From Allodiplogaster sudhausi (lineage: Eukaryota > Nematoda > Chromadorea > Rhabditida > Diplogasteridae): 64,000 bases of DNA. The stretch covers positions 188,501 to 252,500 of the forward strand of contig CALZFC010000268.1 of NCBI GenBank assembly GCA_945643635.1. The letters are read 5' to 3'. This document shows positions 46,795 to 58,290 of this stretch, in pieces; position 1 is the stretch's first letter, and the number at the start of each line of letters is the position of its first letter. The notes under the pieces were generated by a model. The model made no database searches. It was not told the origin of the DNA and worked only from the letters and a program-made list of their open reading frames with translations. A program made the position numbers and the translations under genes.

Positions 46795-48084
46795 ACTTAT
46801 CCAGATCACAAGGAATAAGCGTGTTGTATTCATACTACATATATGAAAGTATGTACTGTAGAATTGGATAATATGCTCCTAAGTGAGCATGAATAAATGC
46901 AATAAATGATTTTAACATATGCTCCTATTGGACAACGGTGAAGGACTTATGATAAACTAGCTAATTGGTTTGTTCTCTTTATAAGGCTAATAATGCTGTT
47001 TGCGTGAATAAACAGCGGGAGAAGAAATTTTATGTAAATTTACTGTAAATTTTATGCACGATAAGCCTACAATAAGAACGAATCAGAGTTCTGAAGTACA
47101 TCTTCTTCCCTAGATTTGCTTGAACTTGAATTCAGGCGTGCATGTGAACACGGCGTTTTTTTTTTAAATCTTTTCATTATTTTGTAGTCCTCCCACCTTG
47201 ACATCAGTAACTATATATATTAATTCTTCTCTATTTTCGTTCAAGACACACCGAATGCTTTCGCGGTTCGAAAGATTATGTGTCACACGAATTGAGAAAA
47301 AGAAGGGGAAGCAAAATACGACTATAAGACGGTTAACCCTGTTGACCAAAAATTTTGAATAGCTTGATTTTGAATTCTTTCTTACTCTGATTCATATGAA
47401 CATTTGAGGCTATTCCTGAAGATAGGCATTTTATCGAATAGCCTACAATATGTAGTAATCACAGTTCTCCACCGTTGCATTCTATTTTCATGAACTCTAA
47501 TTCAGGCTTGCATGTGGAAGCAACTTTTTCAGTTATTACCTCAGAAATTATTTTCGCTTTCAGAATTTTGTAGTCATTTCTTTTTGCCACTAACCAGAGC
47601 ACACCCACGATTTCGCGTGGTCTTTGCTGACACGATAAGGAAACTTTGTATTGAGGACAAAAACATGGGCTGACTGCATATAAGTGAAGCAGAGACATGT
47701 ATGGATTATATACATTACATACACTAGTCTAGGTTGTTGAATAGCTTTCCTAGAATAACTGTTGAAAACTAACAAAAATTTATTTCGATATATTTACTAC
47801 ACTACGTCAATTTGAAAAATGGTCACTTTTAAGAATATTCTACTTAATACCTAATTTCAAGGACAAAATTTTCGCCAGTACAAAATAAAAATTTTTAGAC
47901 ATAGTCTTGTGCGTAATGATAAACAGAAGATCGCAACATGTTTGTTCTTAGCTCGAATCGTGCTGCTTTTCTCCATCAATGGATTTAGAACTGCTACTTG
48001 AGGTTGAGCACATATTTACGTAGATCAATCGATCAGAATCAGCTTGCTGTTAAAACTATCAGCTTGTTCCTCGTTTCCTCATAA
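46795..48084. other. Gene-free spacer with diverged repeat
   Basis: Two related segments (about 47130-47220 and 47500-47600, sharing AATTCAGGC.TGCATGTG and TTTTGTAGTC) resemble a third near 52640-52735. These are dispersed repeats; no gene was found. Confidence 0.45.
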
Positions 48085-48721
48085 ATGGCTATCCAGCTGA
48101 TATTCAAGCTTGAAGACATATTTAGCATCTTTGTGCTGCCTTCACTTCTAATCATCGGTATGGACTCGTTTGAATGCTTGCAAGTACATATGAATGTATA
48201 TGTCTGTGATTTGGCTTAAGATTTTTGACTATTTGGAGAACAACACTTTGAACTTCACAAGTTATCAGCTATAGTAAAATTGGAATTTTCTGATTTGTGA
48301 AAAAATAAAATTGCTTACCTTACGTTTATTGCATCAATTATCATACAGTAAAGCCCACGAGCCAGGGGATTCGGCTCGAGCGGCTCCGAGCGGCTCGAGC
48401 GGATCCGAGCCGCTCGAGCCGCTAGGAGCCGCGTTGAATTACAAGCCACAGAGTGAATATTTTGGCTTTATGTTACTTGTTCCATGCTCAGAAAACATTC
48501 CTCTGTCGATTCTGCTAGAAAAAAGCGAAATAAAATGCCGAAATAAAAATACGTTATTTCCGTACATTCCTGATGACAAATATGGTGCTGCGTCTTAAAG
48601 TGTATGGTGCTTGGTGTAATTTATGATCACTTTGGCTACTTGCCATGTTTTCAGACAACGGAAATAAGCACAGATCTGGCCTTTTTTCTTCTTCTGATGT
48701 AAAATGCAGCAAAATATGGGC

Positions 48722-48789
48722 AGCGGTTGGGATTCGAACATGTGACACTCAAAACAAAAAGCGATCGCGCAAGCCAATACGCTACACAG
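48722..48789 (-). repeat. tRNA-like (SINE-type) module in left arm, outer
   Basis: On the minus strand it reads as an A-box-like start and ends with a B box, GTTCGAATCCC, about 50 nt apart. Its mirror at 50000-50062 has TGGCGCAGTGGCTTGCGCGA and GTTCGAATCCC. This looks like a tRNA-derived Pol III promoter. Confidence 0.6.
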
Positions 48790-48952
48790 ATGTTAACGGG
48801 AACCCGACAATGGATTAGAAACCAAATGTGCTAGGAGTACTTTCTCTCTCTCTTTCTCTCTCTCTCTGTCTCTGTCTCTCTCTCTCTCACTCTCTCTGTC
48901 TCGGTGTCTCTATCTCTGTGTCTCTGTCTCTCTCTGTCTCTCTCACTCTCTC

Positions 48953-49004
<52 letters not shown>

Positions 49005-49137
49005 CACTCACTCTCTACTTCTCGGTCAAGTCCGGATTTTTCCTCGCTTTTCCTCCGATTCGAGCGATCCTCCAATTTATTCTCCCTTGCTTTTTTCCAC
49101 TCGCTACTCTTATTCTGGGCAAAACATTCGCACCAGT

Positions 49138-49200
49138 TGGGGTTAGAACCGGCGACACTCAAAACTGCGGGCGGGCGCGCAACTTACTGCGCCACACACG
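49138..49200 (-). repeat. tRNA-like module in left arm, inner
   Basis: On the minus strand: TGGCGCAGTAAGTTGCGC, then GGTTCTAACCCC. The same module occurs on the plus strand at 49571-49632 and 49684-49745 in the tandemly duplicated part of the right arm. Confidence 0.6.
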
Positions 49201-49535
49201 ACACGCATGGAGTCCCTCCTCTTTCTTCCAACTGGTGAAAATGTTTTAATAAGATGAGGAGCATAGAATGTGAAAATTAGAGCTCGAAGTGAGTGATCGC
49301 TGAAAGCGAAGGCGAAGAAAGACTTTCACTAAAATGTACTAGAAACGCTTTCTGTCTCTGTCTCTCTCTGTCTCTGTCTCTGCCTCTGGCTCTCTCTGTC
49401 TCTGTTTCTGTCTCTGTCTCTGTTTCTCTCTCTCTCTCCACTCTCTCTTTTACCTCTCTCCCCCCCCCATCTCGTAACCTCGTGCTACTGCGCCACCAAG
49501 TCAAGTCCGAGGTCTGCCAGACTTTAATAAACCGC

Positions 49536-49769
49536 TTGGAAGAAAGAGGAGGGACTCCATGCGTGTCGTGTGTGGCGCAGTAAGTTGCGCCCGCCCGCAG
49601 TTTTGAGTGTCGCCGGTTCTAACCCCAACTGGTGCGAATGTTTTGCCCAGAATTGGAAGAAAGAGGAGGGACTCCATGCGTGTCGTGTGTGGCGCAGTAA
49701 GTTGCGCCCGCCCGCAGTTTTGAGTGTCGCCGGTTCTAACCCCAACTGGTGCGAATGTTTTGCCCAGAA
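49536..49769 (+). repeat. 117-bp tandem duplication inside the foldback element
   Basis: Two nearly identical copies start at TTGGAAGAAAGAGGAGGGAC (49536 and 49653). Each contains one tRNA-like module. The left arm has only one copy, so the duplication is later than the palindrome. Confidence 0.85.
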
Positions 49770-49877
49770 TAAGAGTAGCGAGTGGAAAAAAGCAAGGGAG
49801 AATAAATTGGAGGATCGCTCGAATCGCAGGAAAAGCTAGGAAAAATCCAGACTTGACCGAGAAGTAGAGAGTGAGTG

Positions 49878-49934
<57 letters not shown>

Positions 49935-49999
49935 TGCTCCTAGCACATTTGGTGGCTAATCCATTGTCAACGTCTGGCTAGGGTTCCCGGTAACGATCT

Positions 50000-50062
50000 G
50001 TGTGGCGCAGTGGCTTGCGCGATACGCTTTTTGTTTTGAGTGTCACATGTTCGAATCCCAAC
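50000..50062 (+). repeat. tRNA-like module in right arm, outer
   Basis: Mirror of 48722-48789: A-box-like TGGCGCAGTGGCTTGCGCGA and B box GTTCGAATCCC. It is shorter than a tRNA-standard anticodon arm would allow, so it is tRNA-derived rather than a working tRNA. Confidence 0.6.
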
Positions 50063-52392
50063 CGCTGCCCATATTTTGCTGCATTTTACATCAGAAGAAG
50101 AAAAAAGGCCAGGGCTGTGCTTATTTCCGTTGTCTGAAAACATGGCAAGTAGCCAAAGTGATCATAAATTACACCAAGCACCATACACTTTAAGACGCAG
50201 CACCATATTTGTCATCAGGAATGTACGGAAATAGCGTATTTTTATTTCGGCATTTTATTTCGCTTTTTTCTAGCAGAATCGACAGAGGAATGTTTTCTGA
50301 GCATGGAACAAGTAACATAAAGCCAAAATATTCACTCTGTGGCGTGTAATTCAACGCGGCTCCTAGCGGCTCGAGCGGCTCGGATCCGCTCGAGCCGCTC
50401 GGAGCCGCTCGAGCCGTATCCCCTGGCTCGTGGGCGGTACTGTAGGTTTCATCAGTCAGGCCATCAATCTGCGTGTGCTCTATGTTATGCCGACGAACTC
50501 GCTCATATTCATTAAGGTATGCAATTTAATTTAAAAATTGATAAACATAAGGAAAACAACTACTAAATTAATTTTTGCACAAGACTGTTTTCTCGGTACA
50601 AACAAAACGTAAAAAGCGTAAATAATGGAGAGATCATCCTTTTTTCATGATGGTGTGTTATTTTTTTGTATAAATTAAGCTCTATGCATCGTTAATGTGA
50701 CGGTCCTTTCCAGGCCGTATTCCTCGCAGACGTTCTTCTTCTTTTTTGCTACACCCCATATATGCTGATTTACTATTCAATTCTGTTCTAGAATTCTCTT
50801 TTTGGCATTGTTTACCGTTCCCTGTTCGATGACTTCGCCTTCATGTTTATTGGATGGAGGTGCGTCATCTACAGATTCTTTCTCATCAAAGAACACTTAT
50901 TATCGTATTTTCTCTATTAGTACCCCCGGTGGATACCATTTTTCAATACTCTTGTGGGAGAGGGGCACTATTAGAGGACAGATAAACACTGAAATATCCG
51001 TTCTACAACAGATTTGCCGTCAGTCCATTGGTGAGTCCACCCCATGCTACCAGAATCCCTTCGAAGTACATCTCGAGCTGTAGTACAAAATTAATGGGGG
51101 GGGGGTGGTACTAATGGAGGGGAGGGGGGTTCTACTAGAGGGAGGGGTACTCTTTTTCAATTGCATTTTCAGAGGGGGTTGCAATAAAGAGTGGGTACTA
51201 ATAAAGAAAATACGGTATCCCCGATCACTTCCAGTGGCTTCTGCCTGAATGCTCTCGCGGTCGACCGTTTCTACGCAGTTTTCTGGCCGATGCGCTACGC
51301 CGCAGCGACCAAGGAAAAGTGGCTCCGTCGTCGTGTTGCAGTCATTCTCGGCTTGGCAGTTCCTCCTTTCGACTCCACATTTTATGCGTTTTGGTTATGC
51401 CCGTCGTGATAACGACCGTGAAATTTCAGCAAGAATCTTTAAATCTCCTACGCAATTTTGCAATCTACAAAACGAGAAGCAACTGAAAAAGAGGAAAAGG
51501 AATCGGCAGATTGAGTCTTACTGTGAAAATATAGTTGGAACGCAACACGACCAAGTAGATTCTCAATACAAAATACGGGATAAATGGAGTTAAATATTTA
51601 AAAAAACATGTATTGTATGCAATCTCGATTCACCGATGCATGTATGAGCTTTGCAGACAATGGTTTGATTATGACTTAATTCCGGGATTTCAAGCAACAC
51701 TATTTTTAACACATTATTCCGTAATACTTCAGGCAAGTAGATGCATTAAGAAAACATTTTATAAAAGCCCAAGTTTAGTGGGTCTTCGGAGGAATTCCCT
51801 CCATGCTACTAATCTCCTTGAACATCATAATCGGCATTAGACTTTTCACACTCAGAAGGTAAATATCCGTCTTAAAACAATTATCATTGTGTTTTAGTCA
51901 TACTTAATTTTTGAGGCAAGGTCCGAATAGGCTCAATTCCTTGACAAATAGTAGTAACCAGCGAGTCACAGCGATGTTGGTGGTCTCTTCCATCACGTTC
52001 ATCCTCAGCCGCTCAACTCTGCTCACAACGGATGCGGGATCGTTTCTGGACATTATCTTGTTATCCAGCTATAGGAGTGTCAATGTTCTCTCGTAAGTCA
52101 ACAGCCCATTCTAAATAGACTAACAACAATCATCTTTTGTGTGAGGCGTGTGTGAACGAATAAGTTTATTAATTTATAATAATTATGATTGAAATACATT
52201 CAAATCTTCATTTACTTCTTCAGATCAGTGCTAAACTTCTACTTGTACTCACTGTGCTCGAGCGAGTATCGAACCGCCTTAAAGCGCGCCTTCCCGCGCA
52301 TCTTCCGCGAGCCTTCCACTCTTTCGCAGCAATCCTCTTCGATTCTCATGTCGAGCAGCGAACCGAGGAGCTTGGAAAGATCACGATATTAG

Positions 52393-53020
52393 AAGTTTAT
52401 TCACAATCTTATTCAATATATATAGTTTAGAAATAGACAGACGAAAGCACATGGAAGCATTTTCCAGTACTTCAGTTTTCTCTCTCTCTCTTTTCATTCC
52501 TGTTTGTAGCCGTCACAGTTTGATTTTTTTTTACCAAGTAATACTGAAATTGTTTGTGAATAATGTCAAGTATTTACCCACATATTATGTGCCTTCAACC
52601 AAAAGTCAAAAGTCTTAGACGTTTTCAGCAGCGGGAGCAACTTTTTCATTTCATACATACATAACTCTGAAGAATAAATTAATCATTTGCCTAATTTTGT
52701 AGTACTCGTACTTTGACGTCAGCAACCGTCATATGTATATGACAAAAACTAGTTCAAGATTATCTCCGATGAATTGATATGTAGCATGAGGACATTTAAA
52801 AGATGCTGGGTACTTTCGTCCCAAATATTCCATCTGTATTCCCGTGAGCAAACTGAAACTGTCCAAATGTCTGATCAACTGAAAGACGCGAATTCGTACG
52901 TGCTTCTTGTTCTAGAGGTGCTGTTGCCGCGTCTGTGCGGACGGCGGTAAGTCCAATACCGTTCTCCTTTGTCATTAAAAAGAAGTATTTTTGGCTAGAT
53001 GTGAAATAAAAAAAAACTTT
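52393..53020. other. Spacer with R-repeat copy 1 (about 52757-52985)
   Basis: The R repeat (AGACGCGAATTCGTACGTGC, TGCGGACGGCGGTAAGTCCA) also occurs inverted at about 57005-57240 and direct at 59035-59265. Here and at 59.3 kb it is followed by a minus-strand tRNA-Ala, so the tRNA and repeat were duplicated together. No gene was seen. Confidence 0.7.
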
Positions 53021-53087
53021 TGGAGGTATGGGGAATTGAACCCCAGACCTCTCGCATGCTAGGCGAGCGCTCTACCACTGAGCCCCC
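53021..53087 (-). pseudogene. tRNA-Ala relic with D-arm deletion
   Basis: Reading the minus strand, the acceptor GGGGG runs straight into CTCAGTGG, so the TATAG between them is lost. The rest, including anticodon AGC, T arm and 3' acceptor strand, is intact. The D-stem/A box is damaged, so it is likely inactive. Confidence 0.8.
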
Positions 53088-53736
53088 AATGAATATAAAA
53101 ACAGTGGCAATTAAGAGCCTTACGTGCTGCCCTTGAAAGGGATCAGGGGAAAAGGTGAAACAAGTTTTGTGCATGCGTTCGACCTCGTAGGCAGCAAAGG
53201 TTCACAAAGATCCAGATATTGCTTTAGGAACAATAAAATGTTAATAATTTTTATTTAACTTCTTATAATGCGTTATCAATGAGATCAGCCGTGCAATTAA
53301 TCTAGGAAGAAAAGTGGATCCAGCAGAATTTAGTCGATCTAAAATGGAAACTTGGAGCAGATTTTATGCTGCTTTACTATGAAAAATAGTAAAAATAGCG
53401 ACAGTTTCGCTCAAATGAAAAGTGTGTCATTATTCACTTTTGCTCTCTAAAATTCTAAACAAACAAATTCATTCCCAATTCTTCTAATTTTGAATAAATT
53501 TGTTTATTTGTTATGATGTGGTTATCAATGATTTGTTGGTTTTGTTTAATTGCTGAACATGAGCTTTAGATATGATAAACTTGCTATATAATATGGACTT
53601 TGAAATAGTGATAAGGCAAGATAAGACTTAAAGGGGAGGACGTTAAAAAACAATGTTCTTCAAAATCATTTTACCTTGTATATCACAATAGTCATTGCTT
53701 TCTGATGACCTTTGCAATCTGATAATTTTCTTTATT
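53088..53736. other. tRNA 5' flank and gene-free spacer
   Basis: The first 110 bp repeat the 5' flank of the other tRNA-Ala copies (CAATTAAGAGCCTTACGTGC, AAAGGTGAAACAAGTTTT). The remainder is AT-rich without visible genes. Confidence 0.5.
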
Positions 53737-56356
53737 TTATTCTTTCTCATTGTCAGACACTATCAGTCTGAAATTAATCTGATTGTGTCTAATCCTGATA
53801 ACGTCGTGAGGTTGCCTTGGACACGGCGGATTCGACATCTTCACGTAGTCGAGCGGAGGCGGAGACTCAAAATACCACATATGATAATGGTCAGAGCTTG
53901 AGTTCACCACTTCTTCATACCTTTTCAGGTTTGCATGTTTTAACAACGACTTAAGCAACAGGAATATACATTTGCTGTAATTCCGTTTTATTTCAGAATA
54001 TTCGAAGCAAATGAAATAGATGAGAAGAAGGTAAAGAGAAGTAATGAAGCAGATGAGAAGAAGGTGGAGCGAAGGGCTCAAGCGCGACAAATCAATGCTT
54101 CCTAAATTAGAGATGTAATTGAATCGATAGATCACTAATAATCACTACAAGTTTCATTGTCGACCTTGGGAGTGGCTGGGTGTGTCAATAGGAGATGTGG
54201 TCGTAGGAGATGTGGTCGGACTAGATGTGGTCGGAGGAGCTGTCGTGGTAGGAGTAGTGATCGTTGGAGCTGTTGTCGTTGTGGTGGGCGGAGACAGATC
54301 CATGCAGCAGGGCCAATAAGGCCACATTCCGTCGGAAAAGACTCCGTCTTTTTCATATAACTTCCGTGCGAATGGAAGGTGCCTCCAGGGATCCTTCGGC
54401 TCATTCGCGTCCCTCCAAAGCTCATCCGGAATCGTGCCAACTTCTTCATCTTCTAGCATCCACTTGAGGTGGCTACGCTTAACTGTCACGTTGTACGGGT
54501 CCTCGTCAGGCGCAAGAGTCGTACCCCTGACGTAGCCTATCGATACCGAGCAAGTGGTTATCGCGACGAACTCCTGAACAAATGAGAGATACTCATTAAT
54601 TAGTTCATTGAGGACATTCTTAGCGATGTATGCATTCACATGTTTTTCTCATTCTAGATTAAAGAAGCAGAAATCACCTTGAAAGTGATTATCGCATGCT
54701 TGAAGCCACCCGGACAGATTGACCCTTGATTATTGTAAATCTGGTCATAAAAAAATAGGGAACATTCTTGTACTCGCGTCCCTTGATGGTTACATCATGG
54801 CGGCCGGTGTTAATGAGGGGATACCGTGGATAGGAAAGAGTTGGAGGGGAGGGAGCAGCTGAGGTCTTATAGGGCAGACGCATGCAGCAGGCAGAATTCC
54901 TAGCAGAGACGGGAACAGCCGTGAGCTCTCCGATGTAATAAACATTGTAAGCCAGCTGTCGGACTTTCGTCATGTCGCTCACTCCGTCCAAATTCACATC
55001 AGAGACATTAATTTCATCCAAGAGCTGTCCATTCACGTACCTTAATAGAGTCAATTTAAAGTATTAGCTGTGTACTAAAAAACCTTTTTCCGATTTATCG
55101 TGTTTTTCGAATTTTTACCGCGCGGAGAAAATTGTTGATTCGTTGTCCGATGATTTGTGGACACGACGAGATATTTGATTGTGATTTTATCTATTTCATA
55201 TAAAAAGCCAAAGACAAAATTCTCAAAATAGTAAAAATTCTCTCCTACTAGGCCGTACAAATTTTACGAACCAATGAAAGCCAAGTTTTTTGATCTCCTG
55301 CTTGACGAAATTAGGGTCGCTCGCTTCGCTGTCGGTCAACGCCTCCGCATTTGGATTCGCTTCATGTCTCGCTCCGACATAACATCCACCTGCAGTGGAA
55401 CTCAATTGATGTGAATTTTCTTGACTGTTGCATACTCGTCCCTAAAATTTTTGAGTTCAACCGATTATCAGGAAAATTGCGGCAATTTAAACGTGTGCTT
55501 GAGATACAAAAAAGGTACCCCAAGGGTGGCTGGGCAACACTGCAAGAACAAATCCGTGCGGGCATCCTTCGCTGGGATCTCCCTTCGTGTAGTTGTAGAC
55601 GTATTCCACATTCTAAAGAAAATATCTTTTGCATTTGTGGCATGTTCTTCTTATCGTTTGCTCGAACGTCAGCCGCGCCCTTAGTCTTATGTTAGCAGAG
55701 ACGAATGAAACGCGCAGCACCAAAAGTTGAACGCAAAACAATAGGATCGACCATTTTCGCTATGGTTAAGTATGGAAGTTCGTCCATCCAGCACTACTGT
55801 TCAACTCCAGTGCAAGCGAAAAAGGAGTTGTGAGTTCGTCGCTAGCGAAACAGAGTACAACAGCCGGAGAATTAGACAGTAGCGTCGAGGACATGTCCTC
55901 TTCACTGTACACACGTTAATTTTTGCGAACATTTTACTTTTCAAAAAGTAAAATTAAACTCTGAAGCCTAAGGATCTGGTGCAAAATAACAAGGCCCGGA
56001 AATATCCGGCCGGACCTGGCCGATAATTGTGTTTTGCCCCAAAATGTTTTGGCAGATTCCCATATCTGGGCAAGCCTTCATTATTCTCTTGTCAAAACTA
56101 TCACTCTTCGCTAGTGAACCTGGTAGAAAGTATTGTTGATTGTTAGGTTAGAGAAGCCAAGAGAAGACATGCCGTATTCATAGTAATCGTGGCGCGTTTC
56201 CAAAACCTCGTCAGCTGAAAGTGTTTTTTTGAGCAATTTGTTTGTACAAATATTTTTCAGGCTCTCATTTTAAATTAAGATAATTTAATTTTTAAACATA
56301 CCCGTAAGAGCCACGATTAATGACAAGAGGGCCGCGAACGTAGCTTTCCCTCGCAT
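53737..56356 (-). CDS. Type I membrane protein with two related Cys-rich modules and Thr/Pro-rich stalk
   Basis: The start at 56356 gives the signal peptide KATFAALLSLIVALT. Downstream exons on the minus strand: NVEYVYNYTKGDPSEGCPHG (ending near 55520); GGCYVGARHEANPNAEALTD (about 55390-55270); a long exon from about 55040 (VSDVNLDGVSDMTKVRQLAY); QIYNNQGSICPGGFKHAI (about 54735-54680); TTCSVSIGYVRGTTLAPDED to SDGMWPYWPCCMDL; a TTTTAPTITTPTTT stalk; and a membrane segment, LHLLLICFITSLYLLLIYF, joined in phase at about 54100. GDPSEGCPHGF and QGSICPGGF, each followed by a CCM-type Cys pair at the module end, indicate an internally duplicated extracellular domain. I do not recognise the family. 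The junction after the signal exon is unresolved and the cytoplasmic end is uncertain. Confidence 0.55.
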
Positions 56357-56512
56357 TTTTTTCTGAAATGAAAACAAGATAAATTTATTTTCGAACATTA
56401 TATAAGCAATATTAGTAAAAGATTAACTAATTAATTTAGCTGTATTTTTTGGTCAACATTTTAACCGTCATAGTGGTCTTTCACAAAATCGCCAACTATC
56501 TATCGTACGGCG

Positions 56513-56513
<1 letters not shown>

Positions 56514-56560
<47 letters not shown>
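56514..56560. repeat. (TC)n microsatellite
   Basis: A pure CT run of about 40 bp followed by related TC-rich sequence to about 56640, upstream of the Cys-rich membrane protein gene. Confidence 0.9.
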
Positions 56561-56927
56561 CTGAATCTGAAGACGGCTCTCTCTCTCTCACTCTAGACAT
56601 TCTGTCTCTCTCGCCTAACGCTCTCTCCACACTCTCGCGTTATCCTCCAATTTGAAGTTGGTAAATTTTGCCGATGTAATAACATACATGTAGGAATTCA
56701 AGCAGCCAACATTAATAAACGAATAAGAACTGAAATTATGCTTCGCCCCTTGCCAAAACCAAGTTGTAAAATGCATTTCCACGTGAAGATAGCTTCAAAC
56801 AATCAGAAATATGTATGAGGCTCTATTTTTCCCACACTAAATAAGCTTGAACAAACAGAAAGTTTTATCATGAATATTATTGATGACACACCCTAAAGGA
56901 AATAAAAAGAAAATATACATACATATA

Positions 56928-57004
56928 CAGTACCGCCCAACAACCAGGGGTGCAGGAACTTTCGGAACTTTCGGAAAGTTCCAAAATGTCCGATCAAATT
57001 GTAA
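56928..57004 (+). mobile_element. Detached terminal fragment of the CAGTACCGCCC family
   Basis: CAGTACCGCCCAACAACCAG and the following 50 bp are identical to the terminus at 57357. Here they stop at GATCAAATT and join the R repeat directly. No partner end in inverse orientation was found beyond 59265. Confidence 0.7.
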
Positions 57005-58258
57005 TGAAAAAGGAGAGCGACATTGGACTTACCGCCGTCCGCACAGACGCGGCAACAGCAACTCTAGAACAAGAAGCACGTACGAATTCGCGTCTTTCTG
57101 TTGAGCAGACTTTTGGACAGTTTTGGTTTGCTTACGGGAATACAGATGGGATCTTAGGGACGAAAGTACCCCGCATCTTTTAAACGTCCTCATGCTACAT
57201 ATCAATTCCCCTTTAACTAAGTGATACAACTTGACAGACATAGTTTTTTTAGCGTTCGCAACTTTAAATCTTATCTTGCCTTATAGTTATCTTAAAGTCC
57301 ACATAATGTAGGTAGTTAGACCTACATAGCTAAGTACATATGCATACAAATAGATACAGTACCGCCCAACAACCAGGGGTGCAGGAACTTTCGGAACTTT
57401 CGGAAAGTTCCAAAATGTCCGATCAAATTGTGCGCTTCTGGATAATCGTATGTCGATTTGGTTTGCATATTCGGATTCAGGCACTCGGGTTTTACCATAA
57501 TTGAGCATAAAATGTCAAAATAATGCAAAATGAAAATCTTGTGAATACAGTGGTGCAGGACCATCACAATTCGTAGTATGTCAATCTGTAATCGTTTCAG
57601 TGCAATTTATGAAGGCAGTTTCACGAACAGAATTATTCTAAATTACAGTTGCAGATGTCATTTAGCATCCTTTTGTCTTATCTAGTGACTTTTATTGTTA
57701 CAAGTAAAATACTACGTCAAAAAATCTTGCAAAAGAAAATTGAATAAATTGGTTCAAAAGAGGATTCGAACACCAGCCATTCGGCTCACACTCTTACAAG
57801 CATACCAATACTCCACACAGCCATATAGCATAGATATATAAATAATTTTAGGAAGCATTTGACGTTGTTTTTAAGAGCCGTTAGAGTCCATGCCACGAAA
57901 ATTCCATTCCTTCCGAAGTCATCCGCAGCAAAAGATTTACTGCGAGTGGGGCCCGAACCCTTTTGACAAACAAAATAGCAGGCTAACGCGTAAGTCACTG
58001 GGCCATACCAATCATACCAGCCCGCTCGAACAACCGAATCCTTGACAGTTGGTCAGCCACCTACTTCCCAACTTCACTTTCTCTCACTCTCTCTCTCGCT
58101 GTTACTTCTTGAGTTGTTCTATCTTTGCTTCGCTTTGAAAGATCCCTCACTGTGATGACGGCAAAACTATGTTCTGCCATCTACGTCGCTTTTCAATTTC
58201 TTTCTCACTCTATGTATTTCTCCCTATTTCTCTCTCTTATTGTTTTTCTCTCTCGTTA

Positions 58259-58290
<32 letters not shown>

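Larger units (their letters stand above)
48346..50442. mobile_element. TA-flanked palindromic element (CAGTACCGCCC family), 2.1 kb, in receptor intron 1
   Basis: The left arm (48346 to about 49235) returns inverted at about 49536-50442. The ends CAGTAAAGCCCACGAGCCAG and CTGGCTCGTGGGCGGTACTG are bordered by TA (48344-48345, 50443-50444), as in Tc1/mariner-type insertions. Each arm carries a GC-rich GGCTCGAG repeat near the tip, two tRNA-like modules and a TC/GA tract. The right arm also has a 117-bp tandem duplication (49536-49769). No transposase was found. The centre (about 49240-49535) is unique and TC-rich. Confidence 0.88.
48085..52392 (+). pseudogene. Rhodopsin-like 7TM receptor with an in-frame TAG
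   Basis: Exons: 48085..48157, 50446..50516, 50714..50859, 51235..51402, 51657..51732, 51779..51858, 51916..52092, 52224..52392. They total 960 nt (320 codons) with every phase matching. TM1 IFVLPSLLIIG continues into NLRVLYVMPTNSLIFIK; TM2 AVFLADVLLLFCYTPYMLIYY; TM3 ends in LNALAVDRFYAVFWPMRY, with a DRF variant of DRY; TM4/ECL2 FWLCP and FDYDLIPGFQ; TM5 GGIPSMLLISLNIIIGIRLF; TM6 RVTAMLVVSSITFILS; TM7 SVLNFYLYSLCSSEYRTALK. This is the layout of peptide-type class A receptors. Codon 74 (50789-50791) is TAG, between TM2 and TM3, while the same frame continues coherently after it. Intron 5 (51733-51778) uses a CAG/GCAAGT GC-AG donor. Intron 1 contains a 2.1-kb element ending at the acceptor. Probably a recent pseudogene, unless the stop is a sequence error. 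Confidence 0.82.

Noticed and set aside
46314..46871. 185-codon frame overlapping the proline-rich gene
   Set aside because: Alternative-frame shadow of the GSPPPPPS repeat; the signal peptide belongs to the other frame.
48828..49583. Frames of about 90-136 codons rich in Ser-Leu or Arg-Glu
   Set aside because: Products of the (TC)n/(GA)n tracts in the foldback element.
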